Below, in pieces: positions 21,557 through 34,182 of a stretch of 64,000 nt of DNA. The translations under genes were made by a program, and so were the position numbers. Position 1 is the first letter of the stretch; every line of letters starts with the position of its first letter. The stretch comes from Orobanche coerulescens (lineage: Eukaryota; Streptophyta; Magnoliopsida; Lamiales; Orobanchaceae): assembly GCA_033398695.1 (NCBI GenBank), contig CM065805.1, positions 164,773,787 through 164,837,786 on the forward strand, written 5' to 3'. The notes under the pieces were generated by a model. The model saw nothing but the letters and a program-made list of their open reading frames with translations. It ran no database searches and was not told the DNA's origin.

Positions 21557-24450
21557 TGTAATATCCGCAATTTTCGATTTTCGGTAAATTTCTTTTTTTC
21601 GGCCGGAGTCCATTTTGACGACTCTCTAATGACCGTTTCGTCATTATGAGAATGATTAATTCTGCACTTTTTGTCATCCGAGTTCGTTTCGGTGTCGTTT
21701 TGTTGAGTTCCGTGCTTTTTAGCGGTTTTCCGCACTTGAGTTCGATTCTTGCGAATCTCGTCCGAAACTGTTGTTTCGACTTTCTCGTAAGTTCATTTAA
21801 TGTTAATATTCATGTTGCGAGCTTTGGCTTGGTGTTTCGATCACGTATCGTGATTTTCGGGCGTTTTGGGCCATTTTCGTAATTTCCCAAAGTTTGGGGT
21901 AATTACTTTCCGTTGTCGAATTTCGAGCCTTCGGGTGGTCGGAATCGTGTGTTCTCTTAGTGCTCGGATTCGTCTTTGCGAGTACTTCGTAACCGTATCT
22001 TCGATTCGTACTCGAGTTCGGGTTTCGGGTCGTTCGGGCCGTCGGAGTTGGTCCCGCCGAGTCATGGCGGGCATGCTCGGGCGAGGCGACCGGCCGAGTA
22101 ACGCGGTAGTGATCGGCGATTCGTCGTAAGGCCGATTACGTCGTAAGGCCACGGCCGGTAACGCATTAACGCCTCCGCATTTCCAGCAGTGATGCGTTCG
22201 GCCATGGCGGTTACGTCGTAAGCGTGGCGATTCGCACGTAACCCGTGATCGGCCTATTTAAGGCTGACGTTTTCTTGACCATTTCACTCGATTTTCCTTC
22301 TCTTCCGCGGCTGGAGGTGTTGGAATCATGGAAGGATGTTGTTATACAATTAATCCATGAAGTTTTGAGTTTCATATCATCAATCATCCATCCTATAACA
22401 TCCTCCGATCTACCGAATCAGGTCAGATTTCCTAGAAATCTAGTTTGGGGAATTTGGGTGTTTTGATTGTTTTCGTCCGATTAATCCGATTTAACTTAGG
22501 ATTATGATGTATTGATGAATATTTAGATGTATTATATCATTTTCCTTGTTATTCCATGGTTGGATCGTATCGATTCGTTGTTTTGGTCGAGTTCTTGATC
22601 GACGCCTTGAAGGTGTCCGATAAAATGTCATAGAGGGTTTTCGGGCGTTCTACGATTATTCTTCCTTGTATGATCGATGATTTATTGATTATATGTTGTT
22701 AGGGTCGAATTCTTGTGAAGAACTCGAGTCGGAACCCTTCATTCGTTGTCTTCTTGAGTCCGAGCTTCCCGATCGAACCGTGTTCTTCGGAGCGTTTAGT
22801 AGCGGTTATTAAGGCAAGTATCTTATTATACGACTTGTATCTTGTGACTAGTAATTACGTATGATATGTATGACGATTTTGCTTGCCTCCGTAAATATGT
22901 TCCGTTTGAGTAGGTTGTGTTTTCCGAAATTTGAAGGCTTTGTGATAATAGTGATATATTGGTATCCGTGTTAGGCGTTGTGCCATTTGTGCAGGATTGC
23001 AATGTACATATGAGATGGTTGTACACGTGGTTGTTCAATGTATTGTGTACCGAATGTGTGTTATGTTGGTTAAATGTCGTTGATTGATGATAGTTGTTGC
23101 GAGTGTCGAGGTTGTGTTATGTGCGTGCAATGTACGATTTTGTGGTGATCAAGGTGATTGATTAATTGTGCTCATTGTTGTATGTAATGTGAATTTGAAT
23201 AAGTGTGTGACCGCTAAGTTCACTCGTGTTTGTTCGATGGGACCTACGAGGATTCGTGGCAGTGGACTACGGGATCAGAACTTAGTGAGGTACTGAGGTC
23301 CAATCGTGCTGGTCTGACGAGGCCTACGATAACGCATGGCAGTGGACCATGAGTTTCGGACACAGTGCGTCCAACCGGGTGAGCTCGACAGGGCTTACGG
23401 TGACACGTGGCAGTGGACTACGGTGTCAGGACTGTGTGTGTGATTGTTGTGATTGATATAGTCCGTGCGGGTTGTTATGCCTACGGAGACACGTGACAGT
23501 GGATCACGGTGTCGGGATTGGTTATGTTTGGTTAATAGTCCGTGTGGGTTGTTGAACCTACGGAGACACGTGACAGTGGATCACGGTGTCGGAATTGATT
23601 ATGTTTGTTTAATTGTGCGTGATGTAGTCCGTGCGGGTTGTTGAACCTACGGAGACACGTGACAGTGGATCACGGTGTCATGAGCATGATACTTTCAAAT
23701 CAAAGTTTTTAAAGGAAAAGTTTTAAGAAAGAATGTTGGGCCGAGCCCCACGAGATTTATGGAAATGTTTCCGGTATTGTAAACTGTTGAATAATGAAAC
23801 AAGTTTTGGGTTAAGGCCCTTAATGTTTACGAAAAGGTTTTGTAAATTGGGACTCGAGGTCCAAAAGAATTTCGCTTTAAAAATCCCCGAGATGATGTGT
23901 TCCTTTTCAAATATCTCTTATTTGAGTTCGAAATTCTAAAACTTCTAGGAACATTTTAATAATTGATTTCCGTATTAAATTCGTAGTTGCTATTTACTTG
24001 TTACATTTCGTATGGTTTGATACTTGCACTAGTAAAACAGTGGAGTTTTACTAACCCCGAGTAATCGGGGGTGGATGTCTGCTTTGCGTCGGTACATGCA
24101 GATTCGGGGAGCGATCACAGGATTGGCACAAGAGGATGACGAGCTACGATACTAATCATGAGTCGAGAGTTATTTTGCTTTTTGTGTTGTCAGAGTTGAT
24201 TTCAGTCTTCCGCTGTATTGTATTTCAACCCCTGTGTGGGTAATGTTATTTAAGTCAGTTTTATCGATTGGGTTGTGTGACCTCATCGGTCTGTGTATTC
24301 ACGTGTAAGTGACCACATCGGTCTGTATCATTTTATTGTTTGACCCTGGTCGGGCAAGCATTTGGTTGTTTACGGATGTTTAGCCTGGTAGATCCTTGTG
24401 GAAAGGGTCTACGGCGTGTAATATTCCCATATGGTTTTGGGGATGTTACA
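21557..24450 (+). mobile_element. 3' LTR (2894 bp) of the 15828 element
   Basis: Near-identical to the 5' LTR outside the U3 cassette and the first tandem units. It follows the PPT directly and is followed by the TTTAG duplication. Near-identity suggests a young insertion. Confidence 0.92.
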
Positions 24451-25530
24451 TTTAGATAAATTAATTTTAAATAATTTACTAGGGTTTAGAATCCACCAAT
24501 GTCTATTTATTATTTATTTTATATTTTAAGTCCAAGAAATTCGGGGAATAAATTCTGAAATCAATCTCACTATTTTCCTAAAGATTTAACAATAAGTACA
24601 AAATTATAATTCAAATATAAATTTTCATTCGCTTGAAAAAATGTAATTTCTAAGCATTTATGTATCCAATTTAATGGAAAACAAATAATCAAAGAAATTA
24701 ACTAATATCAATAATCACAAAGCAATGGGGAATTTATAACTATCAAAAATACGTGATATAATTGATGAATGTGAAAATTATAATCATTGAAAACATTTAG
24801 TTGAAATTATTATATAAATAATAATAATCATAATATAGGCATGGTTTCATCATAACCCCAGTAAAAGAAAATTACTCACTCATAATAATAACACAAATAA
24901 ATAAATATTTCATAATATTATTACTCAAATATAATTTTATTACACAATATTTTTATTTATCTCTCTTACAATAATATCTCTCTATTTTTTCTACTCCCCT
25001 TTCCTCTCAACACCCTCTCCTATTTATACTACTACAAAATTAATAAAATAATAATTTTTAAAATTTTTAAACCCCACTACTCAATCATTCACGACTGCCA
25101 AGGGGGTGCTGATGTCATGGATGAAGTCAGCGTAGAGTTGAATTTCCTGTCCAATCGGATGTTGACACGTGGCGCAATATGGTCCGTCTATTTAATTGTC
25201 CTTCGAACGGTCATAACTTCTTCATACGAACTCGGACTCGAGTGAATTTTTTTTAAAACGATCGTCTTGACGAGGTGAATAAAATGCGACCATTCGTGAC
25301 TATATTTGAATTTTGAAAAAAATATCATCCTTGAACCAATTGATCTGTCTTGTACCGGTTGGTTAACCTGCAGATATAATTTAATTCTAATTAATTATCC
25401 AAAAATGACACAAAATTATAGAAAATTCTAACAAAATGAAATATATGGTAAAAATGATAAATTATCACACAAAACACACAATTATATACATAAAATACTA
25501 ATAAAAATATTACTCAAAATATACCAAACA

Positions 25531-26212
25531 AATTCCCCCACACTTATCTTTTGCACGTCATTGGAAAAATCTTTTACCCGAGTTATAATACTCATATACT
25601 GAAAAAAATTATGACAAAACCAATATCAAAAGAGAACAAGTGATCATGACCCAAGTGAGATCAGGGAAAAATAGGATGTTGCACCCAATTCTAACAACTT
25701 CATTGAGAATCGAATGCAAAAAAAATTCAATACCCCACGGTGGATGTCACTCTTCACTCAAGTGTATATAAGGAATATTCGATAAGAGTTCACTCATATC
25801 AAAGCATAATGTGTCATTACCATATGCTTGGTCAAAAATCAAATCTCCACTACTAAAAAAATAAACTCATGCATAAATCAAAAGGTCTTTCTTTTGGTTG
25901 TAACGTGGCTTTGGGTGTGTGTAGGATGAAGGGAAGATTATGAGGTTTACTAGCCAAGATCAATTGTGAATTTAGATGCGTAACAAATCCTACAAATAAC
26001 AATCAACATCCCCTCTTTTGTAATGAAAACTCTCAAACCATCATCCCAAAGTTACTCTGTACTTTACATGGTAATTGAATATTCATCTGGCAAGGTCATA
26101 CTCTTGTGTAAGAAAAAGTATGCAATGGATCTTCTGGAAGGAATTATGTATCACTCAAGGATAGTTCAAGCGCTATTTTATGTATACATAGTGATGATTT
26201 TCACACTTGACC
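25531..26212 (-). mobile_element. 3' internal stub of the minus-strand Tat-type element
   Basis: On the minus strand this leads into the PPT AAGTGTGGGGGAATT. AT-rich, with no strong coding signal for the minus strand. It is cut at 26213 by the next LTR. On the plus strand, about 26065-26145 encodes a short segment with KKYAMDLLE, reminiscent of the copia RNase H/RT junction (KYALDLLE); that is a weak relic call only. Confidence 0.5.
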
Positions 26213-26513
26213 TGTAACATCCGGATTTTCAGTATAAATTTTTCGCATTATTTTATCTGAGATATATTGTATAGCTTGGTGTCTATACAGTATGGATAAA
26301 ATAAATTGATAATGGAGACAACTATATTTACAGATGTTTTTGGCCGACAGTTATATTTGAGGATATCGTATATCAGATTGTCTTAACTGTGATATCAGAT
26401 TTATCGCATGAGAATACTATTGGAATGAGTATACGTATTAGGTATGTCGTGTAGACGTGCCAAATATGTCGAGACGACCAAGAACAGGTGGAAATGGCTA
26501 AGTGTAAAAGCCA

Positions 26514-26830
26514 TTACGTACGTTAGACCTTGGAGCTTACGTACGTAAAATTTGCTAGCTTACGTACGTTATATAGGGTACATAACGTACGTAACAAAAA
26601 GAATCAGATGGGGAATCAATATCTGACATGTAAGGCCCAGGTATCGGCCGGTGTGCTAAGGATAAATCAACGTACTCATTACGTACGCTATGGAAACAAG
26701 AGTTACGTACGTAATCAAGTTCACGAAATGAGGCAGTGAGTTCTGACTAAGTATTACGTACGCTATGGATGATGTATACCGTACGCTAAGGTATGTTACG
26801 TGCCTTAAGTGAGGGCCTTAGCGTACGTAA
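26514..26830. repeat. Array of TTACGTACGTAA-type palindromes
   Basis: About ten copies, including TTACGTACGTTA, TTACGTACGTAA, TTACGTACGCTA and TTAGCGTACGTAA. The last ends about 13 bp upstream of the TATA box. Same motif type as the array at 14421 but with different spacers. Confidence 0.88.
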
Positions 26831-27233
26831 TGAAGAGTGCAGTCTATAAAATGAAGTGTGGTCTTTCATTTCCTCACGAACCAAAGAGATGTTCCTCTCC
26901 AAATCCGTCCTTCTTCAATTCTAAGTGTGTTCTAAACACTTTTAACTTGGTGATGAGCTTTGGAGCATGGGTTTGAAGCTTGGATATGAAGATATTAATG
27001 ATTCTTGAAGTGTTTGATTGTATTATTCATCTTCAAGAGGTATATTAGATAATCCCCCTCTTTAATTTTAGATTTTGATGTTGTTGTTGATGTCTTCCTC
27101 GTATGATGATGGTTATGGTATTATTATTGTACTTCTTGACGATATATGAGGTGTATATTGAAGAAAATGATGATTATGATGAGTATATGTTTCAGGTGTT
27201 TATGTTTTAGATATGAACATGGAATGTTGATAC

Positions 27234-29788
27234 TGTAACACCCCCAATCCGCTCAGGGATATTACACGCCGTAGAACCTTTCCTCAAGGATCTACCAGGC
27301 TGGTAACAACATAGAACAACTCGACAATGCCTTTAAGGCTAAAATGATTAGGTAGACCGATTTGGTCTTTCAATAAATACATACAACTCAACTCATTACA
27401 TGCCCACGCAGGGGTCGAGTACAACACACTCCCGTACAACGGGAAAGAATACCACAGCGGAAAATAAACTATAACTATACCAATGACCTCATACGGATCC
27501 TCGTGTGATTAGTATCGTTCATCTTTCATCATCCTCCGTGCCGACCCTGTGTTATGCTCCCAAACCTGAATGCAAAAACAGACATCCACCCCCCGAATAC
27601 TTGGGGGTTAGAAAAACTCCACTGTTTTGCTAGTGCAAGAACAAAGTGCAAATACGAGCCATACCATTCACATTTCACGAATAACAATAACCAGGAATCC
27701 TCAAAAATCCAAATGTAACGAAAAGTACTTCCCGAGGCATGAGTTTGATAAACATTTCTCAAAACCGAAAGATCACCGATAAAGGGAAACCATTTATAAA
27801 ACAGTTTTCAAGATGCCATCGAGAGTTTTAATAGAAAACAATTTGCAAGAAAGCCACTCAATCAACACAAACGAATCTTCCAAATATTTCCACGGGATTC
27901 TCGACCCAAAATCAAATAATATCGGCACGAGATCAAACATCTCAACATCACACGGGGTTCTCGACCCAAACCCAAATAATATCAACACGAGATCAATCAT
28001 CTCAACATTCCACAGGGTCCTCGACCCAAAACACAGAATAGCACCACAATACCATCAAAGGTACAATCTCTCATTCGACAAGTCCTGCTCAAGACCCCCG
28101 ATTAATTAACCCTCGGAGATTTCGTCAAACCTCCTTGGTTAATTAACCCTGATACCAACGCTTTAACAAGTATCCACATTATCACAAACATCAAGCACAC
28201 AGTCAATCGTTGTAACAATTATCAAATCGATACACCAAATCACATAATTCATCCGTCAGTCCACGACCACACGAATAAATAACAACACGCACGTCAACCA
28301 TAACGCGACGGAAATAAGCAATACACATACACACGCATTATCAAGCGCAACATCAACATCAATTATATCCAAAGGATTCATGTAATCACTTACAACCCAC
28401 ACAATTTACAAAACACACGCGTTTTGAAAGTGAGCCTTAACGAGGCTAGCCGAATCCTTTGAAAACTCATTTCAAACAAATAAACAAACACACCAAGATG
28501 ATCACCAATTATCATATCCACAAAACAAGAATGGTATGGACAAGGTACTTGCCTCGATACCACGAGCACGGAACCACGAACGGATACGGCTCAACCGGAA
28601 AGCTTCGGAACGCCCGATGTTAATGAAAAGGAAGACGACAACGAACGGAAGGGTTCAACACGGTTTCTTCACAAGAAACTCGACCCTAACAACAATATAA
28701 TCAATAAATCATCGATCATACGAGGAAGGATAATCGTAGAACGCCCAAAAACCCCTCTAAGACATTTTATCGAACACCTTCAAGGCGTCGATAAAATACT
28801 CAATAAAACGACAAATCCGTGGCGATCCAACCGTGGAATAACAAGGAATTAGATATAATATATCTTAAAAATCATCAATCCATCAATATTCTGAGTTAAA
28901 ACGAATTAAACGGACAAATCAAACAAAATCCCCAAAACTATATTTTAGGAAAACTTGCCTTGATTCGGTCGATCGGAGCAAGTTATGGAAGGATTAATCG
29001 ATGTTATGAACTTTAAAACTTCATGGATTTAACCCCTAACAACATCCCTCCATGATCATCAAATCTCCAGCCGCGGAAGAGGAAGAAACGAGTGAGAAAA
29101 ATGAAGAAAAACCCGACTGCTGGGCCTTAAATAGGGTGGAGACTCGGCCGTGTCCGCTGACACGGTCGTGTCGCTGGCAGCGGCGAGGACTCGACCGTGT
29201 CCTGCTAGACACGCTCGCGCTGCCGAGGGCCTACCGATAGTGACTGTCCGGCGCTCGGCATTGACTCGGCCGTGTCACGGAACACGGTCGGGCCTCTGAG
29301 CGATCGCTTGGCTTATCCGAAGAGTTCGGCTCGGCCGTGCAGCGACACGGTCGGGTCCTGAGGCAGAGACTTCCGGCTTATCCGGACAAGTACGGCACGG
29401 GCCGTGTCGGACGACACGGCCGAGTTCGGCCGGCAGTGATCGGCCAATAACGAGCGGGTGAGCTAAAACGACCATAACTCTCTCGTCCGGACTCCGATTG
29501 ACTCACCGTTTCAACCATTGGAAAGATAACTCGATGCTCTATAATATTGCAAAGATTTAGAATTTTTGGAGTTACCAAAAATTAATGGTGACTTTACAAA
29601 GTCGAACTCCCACGTGAAAAAGTCGATTAAGGACACGGAACTCAATAAAACGACACCGAAACGAACTCGGATGACAAAAAGTGCAGAATTAATCATTCTC
29701 GAAATGACGAAAGGTCATGAGCGAGTCGTCAAAACGGACTTCCGCCGAAAAAAGAAAATTACCGAAATTCGAAATTGCGGATATTACA
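27234..29788 (-). mobile_element. Solo LTR (2555 bp), minus strand
   Basis: Flanked by perfect GATAC duplications (27229-27233 and 29789-29793). The minus-strand start TGTAATATCCGCAATTTCG and end ...GGGGGTGTTACA match the LTR family at 15828 and 37355. No PBS or PPT adjoins it, so it is a solo LTR. Its U3 palindromes are of a different type from both relatives. A three-unit repeat with GGGTCGAGAAYCCCGTG lies at 27885-28035. Confidence 0.93.
29143..29424. repeat. Five inverted pairs CGGCCGTGTC-N-GACACGGTCG
   Basis: Pairs at about 29143, 29190, 29263, 29329 and 29396. Each consists of a CGGCCGTGTC-like half and a GACACGGTCG-like half separated by about 6 bp, so each could form a hairpin. In the LTR's own orientation the array lies directly upstream of a CTATTTAAGG box near 29126-29136. 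Confidence 0.85.
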
Positions 29789-30168
29789 GATACTTAGAAC
29801 AAGTGATGATGATTATGGATGTTAAGGGACAAGTTATGTAAATGGTGATTTGATCTTTCGTATGGTCTTGATGATATACGTGTAATATCCGGAATTTCTA
29901 CTACTGTTATTTAATGTTATTTTATTCGAGTTATATTGTACAGCGTGGAATCTGTACAGTATGGATAAAATAAATGAATAACTGAGACATCTGTATTGGT
30001 ATTATTACCGCTCATGGTTGACAGTTGTATTTGAAGACATTGTGTGTCGGGCATATCGTATGAGAATATTGTTGGAAGATGTATATGTATTCAGTATGGC
30101 ATATGTTCGTATTCTGCATGTCGAGACGTTGGACAAGAGTACCTGAGAATGGCTAAGTGTAGCATTAT

Positions 30169-30624
30169 TAGCGCACGCTAATATTCATGAATGGTGCACG
30201 CTATCGTGCAGGTATAGTGCATGCTATAGGCATAGGTTAGCGTACGCTAGTGCAGAACAACTCAGAGGGAATCTACGTGTGGACCCAACCACTTTCGACG
30301 CATGTACCGACGAGTCAACAGATGTTTGTTGTGAAGCATTAGCGCAAGCTAATGCATTTTGTTAGCGCACGCTAACATCAGATCGGTCCAAAGGGAATCT
30401 TATCCTCGTCAGAGCTGTCGGCGTGTGGACCCGTATTTAGAGCATACAGACAAACGATTCAACTATGAGTAGCGCACGCTATGGATGAAAGTTTGCATGC
30501 GCTAAATGGAGGCCTTTACGTACGCTATTGCATGGGCGTTCCGTACGTAAATCATTGTATGCAGTAAGGCAGTAGCCTCTGGACCGCGATAGCGCACGCT
30601 AACAAGGACAGTTAGCGCACACTA
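30169..30624. repeat. Array of TAGCGCACGCTA palindromes
   Basis: About a dozen copies in both orientations, some degenerate (GTGCACGCTA, TAGTGCATGCTA) and some of the TTACGTACGCTA form at 30512. It includes the shared AAGGCAGTAGCCTCTGGA. The array ends about 18 bp before the TATA-like box. Confidence 0.85.
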
Positions 30625-31588
30625 ATAATAGCCAGTATATATATGTGCAGTTGACCATTATTCTTCATTTCGTCCATTCTTCCTTGCAAACGATAGAGAG
30701 GGTTCCGAGAGAGATGTTTGAAGTTCCAAATACTGGATCATGGTGGAGTTAATCATCCATAACAACATTTAAAGCTTAGAAGTGAGTGAGAACGGATTCA
30801 AACTTGGGATTCAATCCATTCCTTCAAAAAGGTAATTACTCTTCATCTTTGGATTTCATCTTGGAATGAATGTTGATGTTCTTAAGTTGATGATTATCAT
30901 TCAAGCAAGTTGATAAGTATGATTCTGAGATTGGTTACCGAGTTATGTTGATGTTATGGTTGATATACGTGTATTGATATGATTCGAATGGTTTCGAATT
31001 ATGTTGTTTATATTCAAAGAGATATGTTAGCTAATCTCTTCCTTCAATTCAAATCTTTGATGTTGTTGTTGTTGGTTTCTTCATATGCTGGTGAACATGG
31101 CGATGATTATGAGTTCTTGGTGTTTATGATGTTGATATTTGAGGAAGAAGATGATATGTGATTATATCAATTGGATTAAGAGTTGGATGATTACCTATAT
31201 GTTAAAGGATATCGGATTTCGTTGTTTTGATAGCTATGAACATAGTTCAGAATCACTTAGTGTTCTTGATAATTGCCATATGTTGATCGGTACCCGAAAT
31301 GCATGCAACTGCATGTCATTAGCGCATGCTAAGCTTAACGGGAGCAACGTAGCGCACGCCACGTTAAGGGATCAACATGCGCTAAGTCAACAGACAATGT
31401 AGTATATCCTATTTCGGTTATGAATTTGTGATCGTTTAAGTGGGATTGATCAGACTAGTGGTTAATCGAGATATTGTTGAGTCGTTGGGTTTGTGAATTG
31501 GTTTTATTGATTGTTGATTGTCAGTGAACGTGTTGTTTATCGAATTACTGTAATAGGTTGAGAATATTGATCAGTGATTATAACTGTG

Positions 31589-32253
31589 TAGGGGTGGCAT
31601 TTCGGAACCGAAAATCCAAAACCGAACCGAAAAAACCCGAAAAAATAACCGAAAAACCGAAACCGAAGAAAACCGAACCGAAAAACAAAAAAACAGAACC
31701 GAACCGAACTAATTTGGTTCGGTTCTTGGTTCGGGGTAGAGCGGAACCGAACCGGACCGAAGTCAAACTTCAACATACTAAAATGACCTTGTTTTTGTGA
31801 TTTTGGTGTGTTTCGAATTTTAGTATAATTCGTTTTCCTTTTGTAAGACCCTCATGGGTCCAAGAAGGACCGATAATATGCTCATGAATTTGTGATTCAA
31901 TTAATTTAGGTTGAGAGAATGAGCTACTGTGGTTTACGATTGTTATATATTTTGAGATATTTGGAAATTGCTATGCAACTCTAACTTTTATCTTGAACAT
32001 ATATATATATATATATATAATTCTTGTTGACTTGTTGTTATATATAACTTATTCTATTGCATATAATATTTGAATTTATATTGTGAAGAACCGAAAAAAC
32101 ATCAAACCAAATCGAAACCGAACCGAATATTTATAAAACCGAACTTAACCGAACCGAACTTCAAAAAGAACCGAACCAAACCGAAACCGAATATTTGGTT
32201 CGACTCTCGGTTTCGGTCAAAAACCGAACCGAATGGAACCGAGTCCACCCCTA
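31589..32253. mobile_element. Non-autonomous hAT-type element, 665 bp
   Basis: Ends TAGGGGTGGC... and ...TCCACCCCTA, flanked by the identical 8-bp duplication TAACTGTG (31581-31588 and 32254-32261). Both subterminal zones are made of ACCGAACCGAA-like repeats in opposite orientation, as in the element at 4635, but the centre differs and includes an (AT)n run near 32000. The lysine/proline-rich ORFs are translations of these repeats. Confidence 0.88.
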
Positions 32254-33646
32254 TAACTGTGTGTTGCAGTCGAGTTCGAGGATGTTCGTGAATTGCATTG
32301 ATCGGGACTGATGAACTTGTAGACGACGAAAAGGAATTGGTAATGGATTCATCAGTATCGATGCAAGTTATTACTTGCTCAGTTTATAATATTTAATGAA
32401 TGGTTCCCGTTTCATTGGTTTATAATTCATATAACAATGTTTATAATCGTAATCACAGGAGATTTGGGATTATAAGTTGTATTCGAGTTTTGGGAACTAA
32501 ATCATGATGTATATGATTTACATTTGTTGTTAGTATACTTGGTATCGAGGATATATTATGGTGTAGATGAAGACGTGAATTATCTACCATCCGTGACATT
32601 GTGGATCGTCGAATATTCAGAATAATGGTTGGTGATGGTTTAGATATCGAGATTGCTCTCGAAGGACTCAGAGCAAGTATTTTAATCATCTTTGTCATTT
32701 GTGTCGATCATGTTGTGATACATTCGTGTATCGTTGTTATCATGCATTGGTGTATTGTTGTTGTTGTGCATTGTGTACTGTTGTTTTGTGCAGTTGTGCA
32801 TTGTTGTGATATGTCAAACATGCATTGTCCTGACATGATCAACATGGGATATCTATAGATCTGTGCGTTGGATCGTTGGATAGGTAATGCCACCATGTGT
32901 TGGTCCGACAGGATCATCATGGGGATCTATAGCTGTGTGCGCTGGATCATTGGATTACCATATGTGTTGATTGTTATTGTGCATATGTATATTATGGGTT
33001 TCCATAAGTATACATTGTTGTTATTGATGTGAGCATATTGACGTTGTCATATGAGTATGCATTTGTCGGTATTGTGTTAGGACCATGTCCGTATGTTGTG
33101 TTGATCTGATCTTGGATTAGACTGACGTGATTTCGTCGTGGCATTTCATATCTTGAGATGTTCTGTATTTCCTTTGGTACTTGTCTTTGATGAACAATCG
33201 ATTAACGTGTTGAGATGTGATGATGTTACCCGATGGATTGGGTGGACAGAGTTAGTAGATTTCGTAACAGTGAGTTATGATAATGTTTTGAGAATCTTGG
33301 GTATTGTTGAGATACAATACATATATTTCAGTATGAGCTTATTGTGTTGTCGAAAGGATACGAGATGTGAACTTTGGTAATTATTATCACGAGTAAGTAA
33401 AGTTATGACGGTAAGATTACATTGGTCGTATTCTTACTTAGTATTTTCATTGGTATGTAATTATTGACGTGATGTGATGGTTATCATTGTTAGATATTAT
33501 GGCTGACCCCGTCGTGGGCTTCCTTTTTAGGTTCTTGGATTATCAAGCTTGTAGTGGTCGTGGAGAGATGAGCTTCCCGGAGGATACTGGCTAGGGCATG
33601 TATTTGTGTATTGAGTTTCCTTATCAGTTCTTGTATTCCGCTGCTA

Positions 33647-34182
33647 GAGTATTTTTATTGTTTGTCTTTTTCCGCTGCGTGAGTATTTTTAAATGGTCTT
33701 TCGGTATCTGCTAACTTGGGTTACTTTGGCAATCGTATCCTAATCTATTCTGTAGGTACGTGTAAGCGATAGCTTAACATATATTTTTTTTAAACTGTTG
33801 AGTTTTGGAATTTCGGGTCTTGTGGTTTCAAATGAGATTTTACGACGGTTTTGATAAACGAGTTTTATAAAGTCTTCGAATGTTTTAAATAGATAATACT
33901 GTCGTTAGCCTCTTGAGTATTTTTATTGTTTGTCTTTTTCCGCTGCGTGAGTATTTTTAAATGGTCTTTCGGTATCTGCTAACTTGGGTTACTTTGGCAA
34001 TCGTATCCTAATCTATTCTGTAGGTACGTGTAAGCGATAGCTTAACATATGTTTTTTTTAAACTGTTGAGTTTTGGAATTTTGGGTCTTGTGGTTTCAAA
34101 TGAGATTTTACGACGGTTTTGATAAACGAGTTTTATAAAGTCTTCGAATGTTTTAAATAGATAATACTGTCGTTAGCCTCTT
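33647..34182 (+). repeat. Direct tandem duplication of 268 bp
   Basis: The segment 33647-33914 is repeated at 33915-34182 with only a few differences, both copies starting GAGTATTTTTATTGTTTGTC. It lies near the 3' end of the 29881 LTR. Confidence 0.9.

Larger units (their letters stand above)
15828..24450 (+). mobile_element. Complete non-coding LTR retrotransposon (LARD-like), 8.6 kb
   Basis: Two near-identical LTRs (15828-18711 and 21557-24450) are flanked by the perfect 5-bp duplication TTTAG at 15823-15827 and 24451-24455. PBS, leader splice donor, pre-PPT hairpin and PPT are all present, but the 2.85-kb interior has no gag or pol. It therefore fits a large retrotransposon derivative that needs proteins from an autonomous relative; the chromodomain elements at 42338 and 42855 share its PBS type and 3' hairpin. 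Confidence 0.93.
15599..25530 (-). mobile_element. Tat/Athila-type LTR (minus), split by the element at 15828
   Basis: On the minus strand the LTR starts TGTTTGGTATATTTTG at 25530, immediately after a PPT (AAGTGTGGGGGAATT, 25531-25545). It has TATAAATAGG near 25025 and ends at 15599 in ...AAAAGACA. Near the 3' end, CCTGTGAAATCGACC and a GTGCGCTTGCGAG segment match the typical 3' end of plant Tat/Athila LTRs. The 8.6-kb insertion at 15828-24450 splits it; net length is about 1.3 kb. Confidence 0.75.
26213..29880 (+). mobile_element. Tekay-like LTR (TTACGTACGTAA type), interrupted
   Basis: Starts TGTAACATCCGG. Sequence from 26213 to 26420 is related to the LTR at 29881 (shared ACAGTATGGATAAAATAAAT). 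It has a palindrome array at 26514-26830 and a TATAAAATG box at 26843. It is split by a solo LTR (27234-29788), resumes at 29789-29880, and is cut by the 29881 element. Its 3' end is outside the window. Confidence 0.78.

Noticed and set aside
26023..26217. Possible copia RT/RNase H fragment (KKYAMDLLE)
   Set aside because: Only about nine informative residues, with no flanking collinear similarity; noted within the Tat stub but not called as a gene.
31558..32291. Lys/Pro-rich and Phe/Gly-rich ORFs on both strands
   Set aside because: They translate the ACCGAACCGAA repeats of a hAT-type element; low complexity in all frames.
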